Origin: Stutzerimonas stutzeri KOS6
GTDB lineage: Bacteria > Pseudomonadota > Gammaproteobacteria > Pseudomonadales > Pseudomonadaceae
Length of the DNA stretch: 64,000 nucleotides
NCBI RefSeq assembly: GCF_000307775.2
Contig: NZ_KK020675.1
Location: 24,568-88,567, forward strand
Direction of reading: 5' to 3'
Below the pieces are notes generated by a model that worked only from the letters and a program-made list of their open reading frames with translations, was not told the origin of the DNA and searched no databases. Shown here piece by piece: positions 9,149 to 17,518 of the stretch; within the stretch, counting starts at the first letter, position 1; each line of letters opens with the position of its first letter. The position numbers and the translations under genes are program-made.

Positions 9149-10015
9149 TCAGCTGGCAGCAGATAGGCGGCGCTCATGATCGAAATGTCTCCAAAGCGGC
9201 GACAGGTCCTCCGGCAGGCTGCGATACAAGCCCAGTTCCGACCAGTCGCCGGGCGCATGGAAGTCGCTGCCCACGGTGGCCATCAGACCGAACTCGCGCA
9301 CCAGATTCGACAGGCCGCCAACCTGCTCCAGCGGCTGCATGCCGTTGACTACTTCCAGCGCATGGCCGCCAGCCTGAGCGAAATCGACGATCAGGCGGCG
9401 CCGCTTGCTGCGGGTGAAATCGTACTGCCATGGATGCGCCAGGCTGATCCAGGCGCCGGCGTCACGCAACGTCTCGACCGTCTGCTCCAGGCTCGGCCAA
9501 TGCTGCTTCACATCGCCCAGCTTGCCCGAGCCCAGCCACTTGCGGAACGCCTCGGCACGGTCGCGTACATGACCGGCGCGCACCAGGAACTCCGCGAAAT
9601 GCGGACGAGCCGGCGCGTTGCCGCTGTCACCCAGCTCCCGCTGAACGGCGCGAGCGCCGTCAAGCGCGCCAGGCATGCCCTTGGCCTCGAGCCGCTGCGC
9701 GATCAGCTCGGCGCGGCGCCAGCGACCTTCGTGTAGCTGGCCAATCGCCTGCTGCAACGCGGGCGCCTCGGCTTCGAAGGCATAACCCAGTACATGAATG
9801 GTAGCCCCGTTCCACAGGCACGAAAGCTCGATACCGTTCACCAGCCGCATACCCAGCGCCCCTGCTGCCACCCGCGCTTCGGCGAGGCCGTCGATCGTGT
9901 CATGGTCGGTGAGCGCCAGCAATTCGATACCACGCGCATGGGCACGCTCCACCAGCCTGGCGGGCGCCAGCACGCCATCCGACGCGGTACTGTGGCAATG
10001 CAGATCGACAATCAT
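9149..10015 (-). CDS. rnm: PHP-domain phosphoesterase, RNase AM (YciV) type
   Basis: A 288-residue PHP-superfamily protein. E. coli RNase AM (YciV) is a 5'-3' exonuclease that matures 5' ends of rRNAs. Metal-binding signatures are visible in order: DLHCHSTASDG (4-14), LTDHDT (about 35-40), GIELSC, LAHPWQY and the C-terminal GSDFHAPGDW. Length and start MIVDLHCH are normal for the family. It is the first gene of a leftward run (rnm, yciO-like, trpS, scpA, scpB). A perfect 16-base palindrome sits 19 bases before the start codon. Confidence 0.88.
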   Translation of the reverse strand: MIVDLHCHSTASDGVLAPARLVERAHARGIELLALTDHDTIDGLAEARVAAGALGMRLVNGIELSCLWNGATIHVLGYAFEAEAPALQQAIGQLHEGRWRRAELIAQRLEAKGMPGALDGARAVQRELGDSGNAPARPHFAEFLVRAGHVRDRAEAFRKWLGSGKLGDVKQHWPSLEQTVETLRDAGAWISLAHPWQYDFTRSKRRRLIVDFAQAGGHALEVVNGMQPLEQVGGLSNLVREFGLMATVGSDFHAPGDWSELGLYRSLPEDLSPLWRHFDHERRLSAAS

Positions 10016-10396
10016 CTAGTAACGCACTCCAGTGAGGTGCCGGCACCTCGCGAAAAAACCGAAAGCCCCGCAGCGATGGTCTTCGCCGAGGCAGGCGGCC
10101 GGCTAGTCTAACCCCGCGCCAGGGCTTTGGCTCGCACTGCCGCCAGACATCTTTCCCGCGATCTCGGCGGAAAAACCGTTCCCGCTTCGACCGCCAATCC
10201 CGGCCGCAGTGCAGTCGCGCATGCAGCCGTATCAGCGCAGCGGTTTCGCCACGAGCGCGGTTTGCTATGATGCGGCGCCGCGTGACCGGATGGTGCGTGG
10301 CGAGGGGCCTCGGCAAGCGTCCGCCAGCCGTGAACATGCATGCCCTGGGCTTTCAATTTTCGTTTACCGAACAACCTACGCGACCGAGGACCGACC
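10016..10396. other. Divergent intergenic region between rnm and yciI
   Basis: This 381-base stretch has no convincing gene. Near rnm it holds the palindrome GAGGTGCCGGCACCTC (10034-10049), which would form a hairpin in the rnm leader or serve as an operator. A TATGAT hexamer at 10266-10271 could be the -10 of the yciI promoter, giving a leader of about 120 bases; its -35 is poor. The septation gene yciB/ispZ, which can accompany yciI, is not here. Confidence 0.5.
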
Positions 10397-10696
10397 ATGC
10401 TGTACGCCGTTATCGCTACCGACGCACCGAACTCCCTGCAGGACCGTCTCGCCACTCGCCCGGCTCACTTGGCGCGACTGGAGCAACTCAAGAACGAAGG
10501 TCGCCTGGTGCTCGCCGGTCCACACCCGGCCATCGACAGCAATGACCCGGGCGAAGCCGGCTTCAGCGGCAGCCTGGTAGTCGCCGAGTTCGATTCCCTG
10601 GAAGCGGCGCAGCAGTGGGCGGACGCCGACCCCTACAAGGCCGCCGGCGTCTACGTGAACGTGGTGGTCAAGCCCTTCAAGAAAGTGCTGCCCTGA
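10397..10696 (+). CDS. YciI-family protein
   Basis: A 99-residue single-domain YciI-like protein with a ferredoxin-like alpha/beta fold. The biochemical role of the family is poorly defined; relatives are dehalogenase- or muconolactone-isomerase-like. It begins [13 protein letters not shown] and includes the conserved [11 protein letters not shown] helix, GRLVLAGP, an acidic DPGEAGF loop, SLVVAEFDS and the WADADPY motif. The ATG at 10397 gives full family length; AGGA lies about nine bases upstream. It is followed after 73 bases by a small membrane-anchored protein gene. Confidence 0.88.
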   Translation: MLYAVIATDAPNSLQDRLATRPAHLARLEQLKNEGRLVLAGPHPAIDSNDPGEAGFSGSLVVAEFDSLEAAQQWADADPYKAAGVYVNVVVKPFKKVLP

Positions 10697-10769
10697 GCCG
10701 ACACAGCGGGGATTGCAAATCTGCCCGGCCGATGGCGTTCCACGGCCTCGTAAGGAAATAGGAGTTCCG

Positions 10770-11147
10770 ATGCGTCAACCACAGCTTCCCCTGCTGCTGG
10801 CCCTGATCCTGCTGGCACCGATGCTACATGCCCAGGATGCGACAACAGAGGATTACCCTGCGCTGGCCGAAGCCGGCGAATCCGTTCAAGTCGAAACGCT
10901 GGATACGGCAAGCGAACTACAGGCCGCGCGATTGCCAGGCGATACCACCGAGGCATTGCTGCTGCGCCTGCGCGAGGAAAACAGGCGCCTGCGCCTGCAA
11001 CTGCAGACGGAGCAGGCGAAACTCCTGCCGCTGATGCTGAACGAGCAGCAGCAGTGGTTCGCGGTTGGCGGTGCCGTCGGGGTCATCAGTTTCACCCTTG
11101 GCCTGCTGGTGACGCGCAGCCGTCGCCGACGCCAGTGGATCAACTGA
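10770..11147 (+). CDS. Small exported coiled-coil protein with C-terminal membrane anchor
   Basis: I recognise no named function. The 125-residue product has a signal peptide (about 1-20, MRQPQLPLLLALILLAPMLHA), an acidic segment, a coiled coil around 65-90 rich in R, L, Q and E (LLLRLREENRRLRLQLQ), and a transmembrane segment near 98-117, ending in RSRRRRQWIN. The layout resembles SH3-domain/anchor proteins of proteobacteria but without the SH3 part. Start 10770 has GGAG six bases before it. It ends 13 bases before the response regulator gene, so it may belong to the Cpx-like operon and act in envelope sensing; that role is inferred from context only. Confidence 0.75.
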   Translation: MRQPQLPLLLALILLAPMLHAQDATTEDYPALAEAGESVQVETLDTASELQAARLPGDTTEALLLRLREENRRLRLQLQTEQAKLLPLMLNEQQQWFAVGGAVGVISFTLGLLVTRSRRRRQWIN

Positions 11148-11160
11148 GTATCGCGCTGAA

Positions 11161-11838
11161 ATGAGTGATCTGCTGCTTATCGATGACGACCAGGAACTGT
11201 GCGAGCTGCTGCTCAGTTGGCTCGCACAGGAAGGTTTCGTCGGCCGCGCCTGCCATGATGGCCAAAGCGCACGACAGGCGCTGGCGCAGCATCAACCGGC
11301 AGCGGTCATCCTCGACGTGATGCTCCCCGACGGCAGTGGCCTGGAACTGCTCAAGCAACTGCGCAGCGAACACCCCGAGCTGCCGGTGCTGATGCTGTCT
11401 GGACGAGGCGAACCACTGGACCGCATTCTCGGCCTCGAACTCGGCGCCGACGATTACCTGGCCAAACCCTGCGATCCGCGAGAACTCACGGCACGCTTGC
11501 GTGCCGTGCTGCGCCGTAGCCAGCCAACCGCGACGCCCAGCCAGCTCGAGCTCGGCGATCTCAACTACAGCCCGGCCCGCGGCATCGCCAGCGTTGCCGG
11601 CCACGACGTCAGCCTGACGCTGTCGGAGGGTCGTATCCTCGAAGCGCTGCTGGCCCAGCCAGGCGAGCCGATCGAAAAACAGGCACTGGCCCAGCATGCG
11701 CTGGGGCGCAAACTGACCCTCTACGACCGCAGCCTGGACATGCATGTCAGCAACCTGCGGCGCAAGCTCGGCCCGCATGCCGATGGCAGCCAGCGGATCG
11801 TCGCGCTGCGCAGCCGTGGCTACCTTTACGCGGTGTGA
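11161..11838 (+). CDS. cpxR: OmpR-family response regulator, CpxR-like
   Basis: A 225-residue two-component regulator. The receiver domain (1-115) has the acidic pocket DDD at 8-10, the likely phosphoacceptor Asp52 in ILDVMLPDGSG, and a Lys in YLAKPCDP. A winged-helix DNA-binding domain follows (about 130-225), ending in VALRSRGYLYAV, a standard OmpR-family terminus. The assignment to CpxR rests on gene order (regulator, Spy/CpxP-like protein, sensor kinase, as in the P. aeruginosa cpxR-cpxS region) and on a GTAAA-N6-GTAAA site just downstream. It would control envelope-stress genes. Confidence 0.85.
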   Translation: MSDLLLIDDDQELCELLLSWLAQEGFVGRACHDGQSARQALAQHQPAAVILDVMLPDGSGLELLKQLRSEHPELPVLMLSGRGEPLDRILGLELGADDYLAKPCDPRELTARLRAVLRRSQPTATPSQLELGDLNYSPARGIASVAGHDVSLTLSEGRILEALLAQPGEPIEKQALAQHALGRKLTLYDRSLDMHVSNLRRKLGPHADGSQRIVALRSRGYLYAV

Positions 11839-11843
11839 CCCTC

Positions 11844-11859
11844 TTTACCGAGGCTTTAC
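11844..11859 (-). promoter_or_regulatory. Candidate CpxR box
   Basis: Read on the minus strand the sequence is GTAAA-N6-GTAAA. E. coli CpxR recognises a direct repeat of GTAAA with about five bases between. The half-sites here are 11 bases apart centre to centre, one helical turn. The site lies in the 145-base gap between the regulator gene and the Spy/CpxP-like gene, upstream of a TTGACC element at 11876. That is a plausible activator position for the Spy-like gene. Confidence 0.6.
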
Positions 11860-11983
11860 CCTGGGCTGACAGCCGTTGACCTTGCCCTGCGTAGACTGAA
11901 CTCATCCGGTCACAAACCCTGCAGGCGACCCTCTGGAATGCACTGCAGTACGGCCGGTTTCCCTACACAGGAGAGTTTTCATC

Positions 11984-12397
11984 ATGCGCAAATCACTCGT
12001 AGCCCTGCTGTTCGCCGCCGCCCTGCCCACCCTCGCCTTCGCCATGCCCGGAGGTATGCACGACGCTCCTCATGGCGGCAAGAAAGCCCCGCACATGTTC
12101 CCCGAACTGGACCTGACCAGGGAACAGCAGCGCGAAATGCGCAAGCTGATGGGCGAGCAGATGAGGCAACGCCAGGAAATCACCCAGCGCTACCTCGACA
12201 AGCTGCCGGAAAGCGAGCGCAAGGCCATGCAGAAGGATCTGGATGCCAGCCGCGAAAAGACCCACCAGGGCATGCGGGCCCTGCTCAAGCCCGAACAGCA
12301 GAAAGCCTTCGACGAAGGCCTGAAGAAGATGGAAGAAAAGCGCGCCGAACGCGCCGAGTTCCTCAAGTGGAAGGCCGAACGCGATCAGCAGGACTGA
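11984..12397 (+). CDS. Spy/CpxP-like periplasmic protein
   Basis: A 137-residue periplasmic protein of the Spy/CpxP (LTXXQ) group. CpxP dampens its sensor kinase; Spy is an ATP-independent chaperone. It has a signal peptide ending near FAMP (about 1-20), a His/Lys-rich linker, and two LTXXQ-like repeats: LTREQQREMRKLM at about 48-60 and LLKPEQQKAFDEG at about 102-114. The rest is charged helix, as expected for the cradle-shaped fold. Start 11984 has GAGAG upstream. It sits between the regulator and kinase genes, with a candidate CpxR box 125 bases upstream, so it is probably a feedback component. Confidence 0.85.
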   Translation: MRKSLVALLFAAALPTLAFAMPGGMHDAPHGGKKAPHMFPELDLTREQQREMRKLMGEQMRQRQEITQRYLDKLPESERKAMQKDLDASREKTHQGMRALLKPEQQKAFDEGLKKMEEKRAERAEFLKWKAERDQQD

Positions 12398-12412
12398 TCC
12401 ATCGGCCATTGG

Positions 12413-12477
12413 AAAAGCCTGCCCGGCAGCGACCTGCCCGCCATCCCCGATGGCGGTGCATGGCGCGCCGGGCTTTT
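12413..12477 (+). terminator. Hairpin between the Spy-like gene and the kinase gene
   Basis: A perfect 8-bp stem CCGCCATC / GATGGCGG with a CCC loop (12438-12456) is nested within a weaker outer pairing of AAAAGCC (from 12413) with GGGCTTTT (to 12477). The TTTT at the 3' side makes it look like an intrinsic terminator or attenuator. It could set a lower level of kinase than of the Spy-like protein. The kinase ribosome-binding site follows directly. Confidence 0.6.
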
Positions 12478-12493
12478 GCCGTGGAGAAATCCG

Positions 12494-13852
12494 GTGCGAT
12501 CACTGTTCTGGCGCATACTCGCGACCTTCTGGCTGGCCATTGCGCTGGTCGCCGGCCTGGCCATGCTGCTCGGCCATGCCCTGAATCAGGATGCCTGGAT
12601 TCTGGGGCGCCACCCGGCCTTGCAGGGCCTCGCCGAAACCTGGACCGAGGTCTACGAACGGCAAGGCCCGATGGCCGCCCAACGATGGCTCGAACAGCAC
12701 CGCCATCGCTCACGGGTCGATGTACAGGTTCTGGCGGAGAACGGCCAGCCGGTCATCCGCGGAACCTTTCCGGCGCGCGCCGCAGCGCTCGAGGCTCGCC
12801 ACCAGAATCGTCAACGCCAGTTACCCTGGAGGCGCCTGACCGATGACTACACCAGCCCCGTCACCGGCGAAACCTACCTGTTCATCTACCGCATTCCGCT
12901 CCCGGAATTGCAGGCCTGGCACCGCGGCAGCCTGGCCTGGCCACTCAGCGCACTGGGCATCGCCCTGGTCGTGCTGACCGGTTTCAGCCTGCTGCTGACG
13001 CTCTCGATTACCCGCCCCCTGGACCGTCTGCGGCGTGCGGTACATGACCTGGGCCAGGCAACCTATCAGCAGCAGTCACTGGCTCGCCTGGCCACCCGCC
13101 GCGACGAACTCGGCGTGCTGGCCAAGGATTTCAACCGTATGGGCGCACGCCTGCAGGCGCTGATCGGCAGCCAGCGCCAGTTGCTGCGTGACGTTTCCCA
13201 CGAGCTTCGCTCACCCTTGGCGCGCCTGCGCATCGCCCTCGGCCTGGCCGAACGCGCCAGCCCCAGCGAGAGAGAAGTGATCTGGCCACGGCTGGCCAAG
13301 GAATGTGATCGACTGGAGGCGTTGATCAGCGAGATCCTCGAGCTCTCGCGGCTGGATGCCGAGCCCGGCGTCGTTGGCGATGTCGACCTGCCGACCATGT
13401 TCGAGCAGTTGAAAGACAACGCCCGCATCATGGCCCCCGGGCAACGTATCGACAGCCGGGTGGAACCCGGCATCCGGCTCACAGGCTGGGCAGAAATGCT
13501 CGAACGCGCACTGGACAATCTGTTGCGCAACGCCCTGCGCTTCAACCCCGAAGGCATGCCGGTCGAGCTGCGCGCGCAACGCGACGGTGACGAGCTGATC
13601 CTCAGCGTCCGCGACCATGGCCCGGGCGTGGCGCACGAGCACCTGCCGCAGTTGAGCGAGCCGTTCTTCCGCGCCCCGGGCCAGACGGCAGCCGGACATG
13701 GCCTGGGCCTGGCGATCGCACGCCGCGCTGCCGAACGCCACGGCGGGCATCTGCAACTGGCCAACCATCCGGATGGAGGATTCGTCGCCAGCCTGCGCCT
13801 GCCCCTCACTGGCACCCCGAGCGAGGCATCAGGCCCCGCGCAACCTCACTGA
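12494..13852 (+). CDS. cpxA: Sensor histidine kinase, CpxA-like
   Basis: A 452-residue inner-membrane HAMP histidine kinase, probable partner of the regulator encoded upstream (the P. aeruginosa counterpart is called cpxS). TM1 is near 8-28, followed by a periplasmic domain of about 110 residues, then TM2 in WPLSALGIALVVLTGFSLLL and a HAMP linker. The H box is DVSHELRSPLARLR, the N box LDNLLRNALRF, and the ATP lid motifs DHGPGV and GHGLGLAI. I prefer the GTG start at 12494, which has GGAG seven bases upstream, over the TTG at 12476 inside the hairpin. Its end overlaps the convergent nitroreductase gene by 7 bases. Confidence 0.88.
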   Translation: MRSLFWRILATFWLAIALVAGLAMLLGHALNQDAWILGRHPALQGLAETWTEVYERQGPMAAQRWLEQHRHRSRVDVQVLAENGQPVIRGTFPARAAALEARHQNRQRQLPWRRLTDDYTSPVTGETYLFIYRIPLPELQAWHRGSLAWPLSALGIALVVLTGFSLLLTLSITRPLDRLRRAVHDLGQATYQQQSLARLATRRDELGVLAKDFNRMGARLQALIGSQRQLLRDVSHELRSPLARLRIALGLAERASPSEREVIWPRLAKECDRLEALISEILELSRLDAEPGVVGDVDLPTMFEQLKDNARIMAPGQRIDSRVEPGIRLTGWAEMLERALDNLLRNALRFNPEGMPVELRAQRDGDELILSVRDHGPGVAHEHLPQLSEPFFRAPGQTAAGHGLGLAIARRAAERHGGHLQLANHPDGGFVASLRLPLTGTPSEASGPAQPH

Positions 13853-14409
13853 TTGCCCCACGCCGCCACGAATGCCTCAGGCTCGAGCACCGGAGCGGTT
13901 CGTACACGCCCCTCCGGCGTACCCAGGTAGATGAACCCCAGCAGATGATCCTGCTCGGTCAAGCCAAGCCCTTGCAGCACGTGCTGATCGTAGGAGAATT
14001 CACCGGTGCGCCATACGGCTCCAAGTCCCTGGGCGTGCGCGGCCAGCAGCAGGCCATGGGCGGCGCAACCAGCGGCGAGCAGCTGCTCGCTTTGCGGCAC
14101 CTTCGGATGCGTCTTCACGCTGGCGATCACCACGATCAGCAGCGGCGCCCGCAACGGCATGTTGCGGGCCTTCTGCAAGGCCTCGTCGGAGGCATCCGGC
14201 TGCCGCAGCTGCAGTGCCGAGGCGAACAACTCGCCGAGCCGATGACGGGCGTCGCCCTCGATGGTCAGAAAGCGCCAGGGGCGGAGCTGCCCGTGATCCG
14301 GAGCACGCAGTCCGGCGCGGAACATCATGTCCAGTTGCGCGGCACTCGGCGCCGGCTCGCACAGGCGAGTGACAGAAACGCGGTTGAGCAGCAGATCCAG
14401 AGCGTCCAT
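13846..14409 (-). CDS. Nitroreductase-family protein (YdjA-like)
   Basis: A 187-residue FMN-dependent nitroreductase-fold protein, close in size to E. coli YdjA, a small single-domain member. Typical features are the N-terminal RVSVTRL (RRS-type, FMN phosphate contact), APDHGQLRPWRFLTI, the GCAAHGLLLAAHAQGLGAVWRTG helix-turn, and the C-terminal GFIYLGTP. The physiological substrate is unknown for this subfamily. Its stop region overlaps the end of the convergent kinase gene. There is no operon partner. Confidence 0.88.
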   Translation of the reverse strand: MDALDLLLNRVSVTRLCEPAPSAAQLDMMFRAGLRAPDHGQLRPWRFLTIEGDARHRLGELFASALQLRQPDASDEALQKARNMPLRAPLLIVVIASVKTHPKVPQSEQLLAAGCAAHGLLLAAHAQGLGAVWRTGEFSYDQHVLQGLGLTEQDHLLGFIYLGTPEGRVRTAPVLEPEAFVAAWGNQ

Positions 14410-14493
14410 TCATTACCTCCTGAAAGGGTCGGACATTCTAGGGGACTTGCGGGTACACCGCGAGTGATGGCAGCCCTCACAGCGACATGCGCC

Positions 14494-14865
14494 TCAGGCC
14501 ACCCGGTCCGGTGAAAGCTGCGGCTGCAGTGGCGGCACCAGCGGAGGCAGCCCGTGCGCCGCCCGCGCTGCGTCGCAGTGAGGATTGTGCTCACCGTTCT
14601 CCCAGGACGCCTCGAACTCGCGACAGCTGCTCGAGCGCTGCTCGTACATGCTGCAACGAACCCCGCAGCCGACATCACCCAGCAGGCCGACACAGCGCGC
14701 AGGCTTGCTGTCGGTGCCGAGCATGGCCACATGGAAAGGCGATACCTGCACCGTCAGTTGGTCAGGAACCACACCTCCGGCCGACACGCATTCACCAAAA
14801 TAGAAGGACACACGAAAGTACGCGCAGCAGGCGCCGCACGTTAGACAGGGATTGTTGATGGACAT
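14494..14865 (-). CDS. YkgJ-family cysteine cluster protein
   Basis: A 123-residue cysteine-rich protein of the YkgJ / zinc- or iron-chelating domain family. Visible cysteines include the N-terminal CLTCGACC (7-14) and later GLLGDVGCGVRCSMYEQRSS and SCREFEASW, the usual ligand spacing. The protein probably binds a metal or an iron-sulfur cluster; no reaction is established. Start 14865 gives the family N-terminus MSINNPCLTCGACC. It stands alone, divergent from the trkH region. Confidence 0.9.
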   Translation of the reverse strand: MSINNPCLTCGACCAYFRVSFYFGECVSAGGVVPDQLTVQVSPFHVAMLGTDSKPARCVGLLGDVGCGVRCSMYEQRSSSCREFEASWENGEHNPHCDAARAAHGLPPLVPPLQPQLSPDRVA

Positions 14866-14989
14866 GGCAGGTGAATACCCAGAGACCGGAATGGGCCGGC
14901 GCCCGGGCGGCTATTCTATTGATGCCGTTGCACTTTGGAAGGGGCTCTGCGGCTGCCGCGAAAACATTTTTCAAGCAGCCGCCGAGCGG

Positions 14990-15017
14990 TTTACTGCCCT
15001 GCCGACACGAGTAGAAT
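14990..15017 (+). promoter_or_regulatory. Candidate sigma-70 promoter of trkH
   Basis: TTTACT (14990-14995) and TAGAAT (15012-15017) are separated by 16 bases. The matches to consensus are four of six and five of six. The start codon of trkH follows 36 bases after the -10, giving a short leader. Confidence 0.5.
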
Positions 15018-15052
15018 GTGCGCCCTCTTCTACCGTGCCGAGCACCTTTTAA

Positions 15053-16504
15053 ATGGCCCTGCCGACCCTGCGCATCATCGGTTTCATTCTCGGCATTTTC
15101 CTGATCACCCTGGCCGTCAGCATGATCATCCCCATGTTGACGCTGCTCGCGCTCGAGCGCACCGATGACCTGCAGGCGTTCATCTGGGGAAGCCTGATCA
15201 CCTTTTCCTGCGGCTTCGCCCTGGTTGCCCCGGGCAAACCGGCCAATACCAACCTGCGGCCGCGCGACATGTACTTCCTGACGACGATCAGCTGGGTAGT
15301 GGTCTGCTGCTTCGCCGCGCTGCCGCTGATGCTGATCCAGCACATCAGCTATTCGGACGCCTTCTTCGAGACCATGTCAGGCATCACCACCACCGGCGCC
15401 ACCGTGATCTCGGGGCTGGACAGCGCATCGCCCGGCCTGCTGATGTGGCGCTCGCTGCTGCACTGGCTCGGCGGCATCGGCTTCATCGGCATGGCGATCG
15501 CGATCCTGCCGCTGCTGCGGATCGGTGGCATGCGGCTGTTCCAGACCGAATCCTCGGACTGGTCGGAGAAGGTCATGCCGCGCTCGCATGTGGCCGGCCA
15601 GTATCTGCTGGCTATCTACGTGGCGTTCACGGTGGCGGCCTTCGTGGCATTCATGCTGACCGGCATGAGCGCCTTCGACGCCATCAACCATGCGATGTCG
15701 ACCGTCTCGACAGGCGGCTTCTCCACCTCGGATGCCTCGATGGGCAAGTTCGGTCCATCGTCGCACTGGGTGGCAGTCTTCTTCATGCTGCTCGGCAGCC
15801 TGCCGTTTACCCTGTACGTAATGACGCTACGCGGCCACCGGATGGCGCTGCTCAAGGACCAGCAGGTCCGTGGCTTCATACTCATGCTGACCATCACCAG
15901 CCTGCTGTTCAGCGGCTGGTACTGGCTGAACAATGAAATCGACCCGCTGGATGCGCTGCGCATCGTGACCTTCAGCGTGGTTTCGGTGGTGACCACCACC
16001 GGCTTCGCGGTGGACGACTACACCCAGTGGGGCGGCTTCGCGGTCATGGCGTTCTTCTACCTTACCTTCGTCGGCGGCTGCTCCGGGTCGACGTCGGGCG
16101 GGCTGAAGATGTTCCGCTTTCAGGTGGCCTATTCGCTGCTTCGCGCCAACTTCAAGCAGCTGATTCACCCGCGCGCGGTGATCCGCCAGCAGTACAACGG
16201 GCACAACCTCGACGAGGAAATCGTCCGTTCGATCCTGACCTTTTCCTTCTTCATCACCATGACCATCGGCGTGCTGGCGCTCTGCCTGGCGCTGCTCGGC
16301 CTGGACCCCATCACCGCCCTGACGGGCGCGGCGACCGCCGTGTGCAACGTGGGTCCCGGACTGGGCGAGATCATTGGCCCGGCGGGCAATTTCTCGACCT
16401 TGCCGGACACGGCCAAATGGCTGCTCTCGATAGGCATGCTGCTCGGGCGACTGGAAATCATCACCGTCCTGGTGCTGTTGACTCCGGCCTTCTGGCGGCA
16501 CTGA
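15053..16504 (+). CDS. trkH: TrkH-family potassium uptake protein
   Basis: The membrane subunit of the Trk K+ uptake system, normally working with the NAD-binding TrkA. The 483-residue length is standard. The four pore-loop filter regions are visible in order: SGITTTGATV (about 109-118), MSTVSTGGFST, VVTTTGFAVDD and TAVCNVGPGLG. There are many hydrophobic helices, and the C-terminal LLGRLEIITVLVLLTPAFW is conserved. No trkA is adjacent; in pseudomonads it is usually elsewhere. Its TGA stop abuts the stop of the convergent DUF808 gene with no intervening base. Confidence 0.94.
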   Translation: MALPTLRIIGFILGIFLITLAVSMIIPMLTLLALERTDDLQAFIWGSLITFSCGFALVAPGKPANTNLRPRDMYFLTTISWVVVCCFAALPLMLIQHISYSDAFFETMSGITTTGATVISGLDSASPGLLMWRSLLHWLGGIGFIGMAIAILPLLRIGGMRLFQTESSDWSEKVMPRSHVAGQYLLAIYVAFTVAAFVAFMLTGMSAFDAINHAMSTVSTGGFSTSDASMGKFGPSSHWVAVFFMLLGSLPFTLYVMTLRGHRMALLKDQQVRGFILMLTITSLLFSGWYWLNNEIDPLDALRIVTFSVVSVVTTTGFAVDDYTQWGGFAVMAFFYLTFVGGCSGSTSGGLKMFRFQVAYSLLRANFKQLIHPRAVIRQQYNGHNLDEEIVRSILTFSFFITMTIGVLALCLALLGLDPITALTGAATAVCNVGPGLGEIIGPAGNFSTLPDTAKWLLSIGMLLGRLEIITVLVLLTPAFWRH

Positions 16505-17440
16505 TCAGGTCGCGGCGCCAGAGCCGCGCTTGAACAGCCGGCCGCCCAGGCTGACCACTGCCAGCACGACGCCACCGGCCATGATGCCGAACGCCGCATC
16601 CAGCAGCGTCGGCAGCAGTCCACCCAGCACCGCGCCCACGTACGGCAACCCGAGGGCGTCATGGGCCCTGCTCTCGATGAAATGATGCACGGCGCGAATA
16701 CCGTGGGTCAGAATGCCACCGCCGACCATGAACATCGCAGCGGTGCCTACCACCGACAGCGACTTCATGAGCCAGGGCGCAACCTTGAGGATGCCGCGGC
16801 CCAGCGCACTGACCAGGCTGCCGGCCTTCTTGCTCAGGGCCAGCCCGAGATCGTCCAGCTTGACGATGGCGGCGACCAGCCCATAGACGCCAAGCGTCAT
16901 GACGATGGCGATACCCACCAGTACCAGCACCTGCTGAGTGAACGAGGCCGCCGCGACCGTACCCAGGGTAATCGCGATGATTTCGGCCGAAAGGATGAAA
17001 TCGGTACGCACCGCACCACTGATCTTGCGCTTCTCGAACGCGACGATATCCACCGCAGGGTCGGCGAGCGCCTTTACCGTCTCGGCGTGCTCTGCCCGAT
17101 CGTCGTGATGCAGGAAACGATGCGCCAGCTTTTCGAAGCCTTCATAGCAAAGAAACGCACCACCGAGCATCAATAGCGGCGTGATCGCCCAGGGAATGAA
17201 CGCGCTGATCAGCAAGGCCGCAGGCACCAGGATCGCCTTGTTGCGAAACGAGCCCTTGGCCACCGCCCAGACCACCGGCAGTTCGCGGTCGGCCTTCACC
17301 CCGGTCACCTGCTGAGCGTTCAGTGCGAGGTCATCGCCCAGTACGCCTGCGGTCTTCTTCGCCGCGACCTTGGTCATCAGCGAAACGTCGTCCAGCACGG
17401 TGGCAATATCATCGATGAGCGCGAGCAGGCTGGTGGCCAA
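16505..17440 (-). CDS. DUF808 (YedI-like) inner-membrane protein
   Basis: A 311-residue DUF808 protein, the family of E. coli YedI, function unknown. The N-terminal [20 protein letters not shown] and [17 protein letters not shown] are family hallmarks. Several hydrophobic segments follow (about 75-100, 150-195, 230-250, 280-305). The only reasonable start is a TTG at 17440, with GGAG seven bases before it. It is convergent with trkH with zero spacing and no room for a separate terminator. Confidence 0.88.
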   Translation of the reverse strand: MATSLLALIDDIATVLDDVSLMTKVAAKKTAGVLGDDLALNAQQVTGVKADRELPVVWAVAKGSFRNKAILVPAALLISAFIPWAITPLLMLGGAFLCYEGFEKLAHRFLHHDDRAEHAETVKALADPAVDIVAFEKRKISGAVRTDFILSAEIIAITLGTVAAASFTQQVLVLVGIAIVMTLGVYGLVAAIVKLDDLGLALSKKAGSLVSALGRGILKVAPWLMKSLSVVGTAAMFMVGGGILTHGIRAVHHFIESRAHDALGLPYVGAVLGGLLPTLLDAAFGIMAGGVVLAVVSLGGRLFKRGSGAAT

Positions 17441-17518
17441 TTTGAATCTCCAGTGGTGAAAGGTGCACGGATATATCGTTCTGCTGTAGCTAAGGCTATG
17501 CCGGACGGGCCTGGGTTC

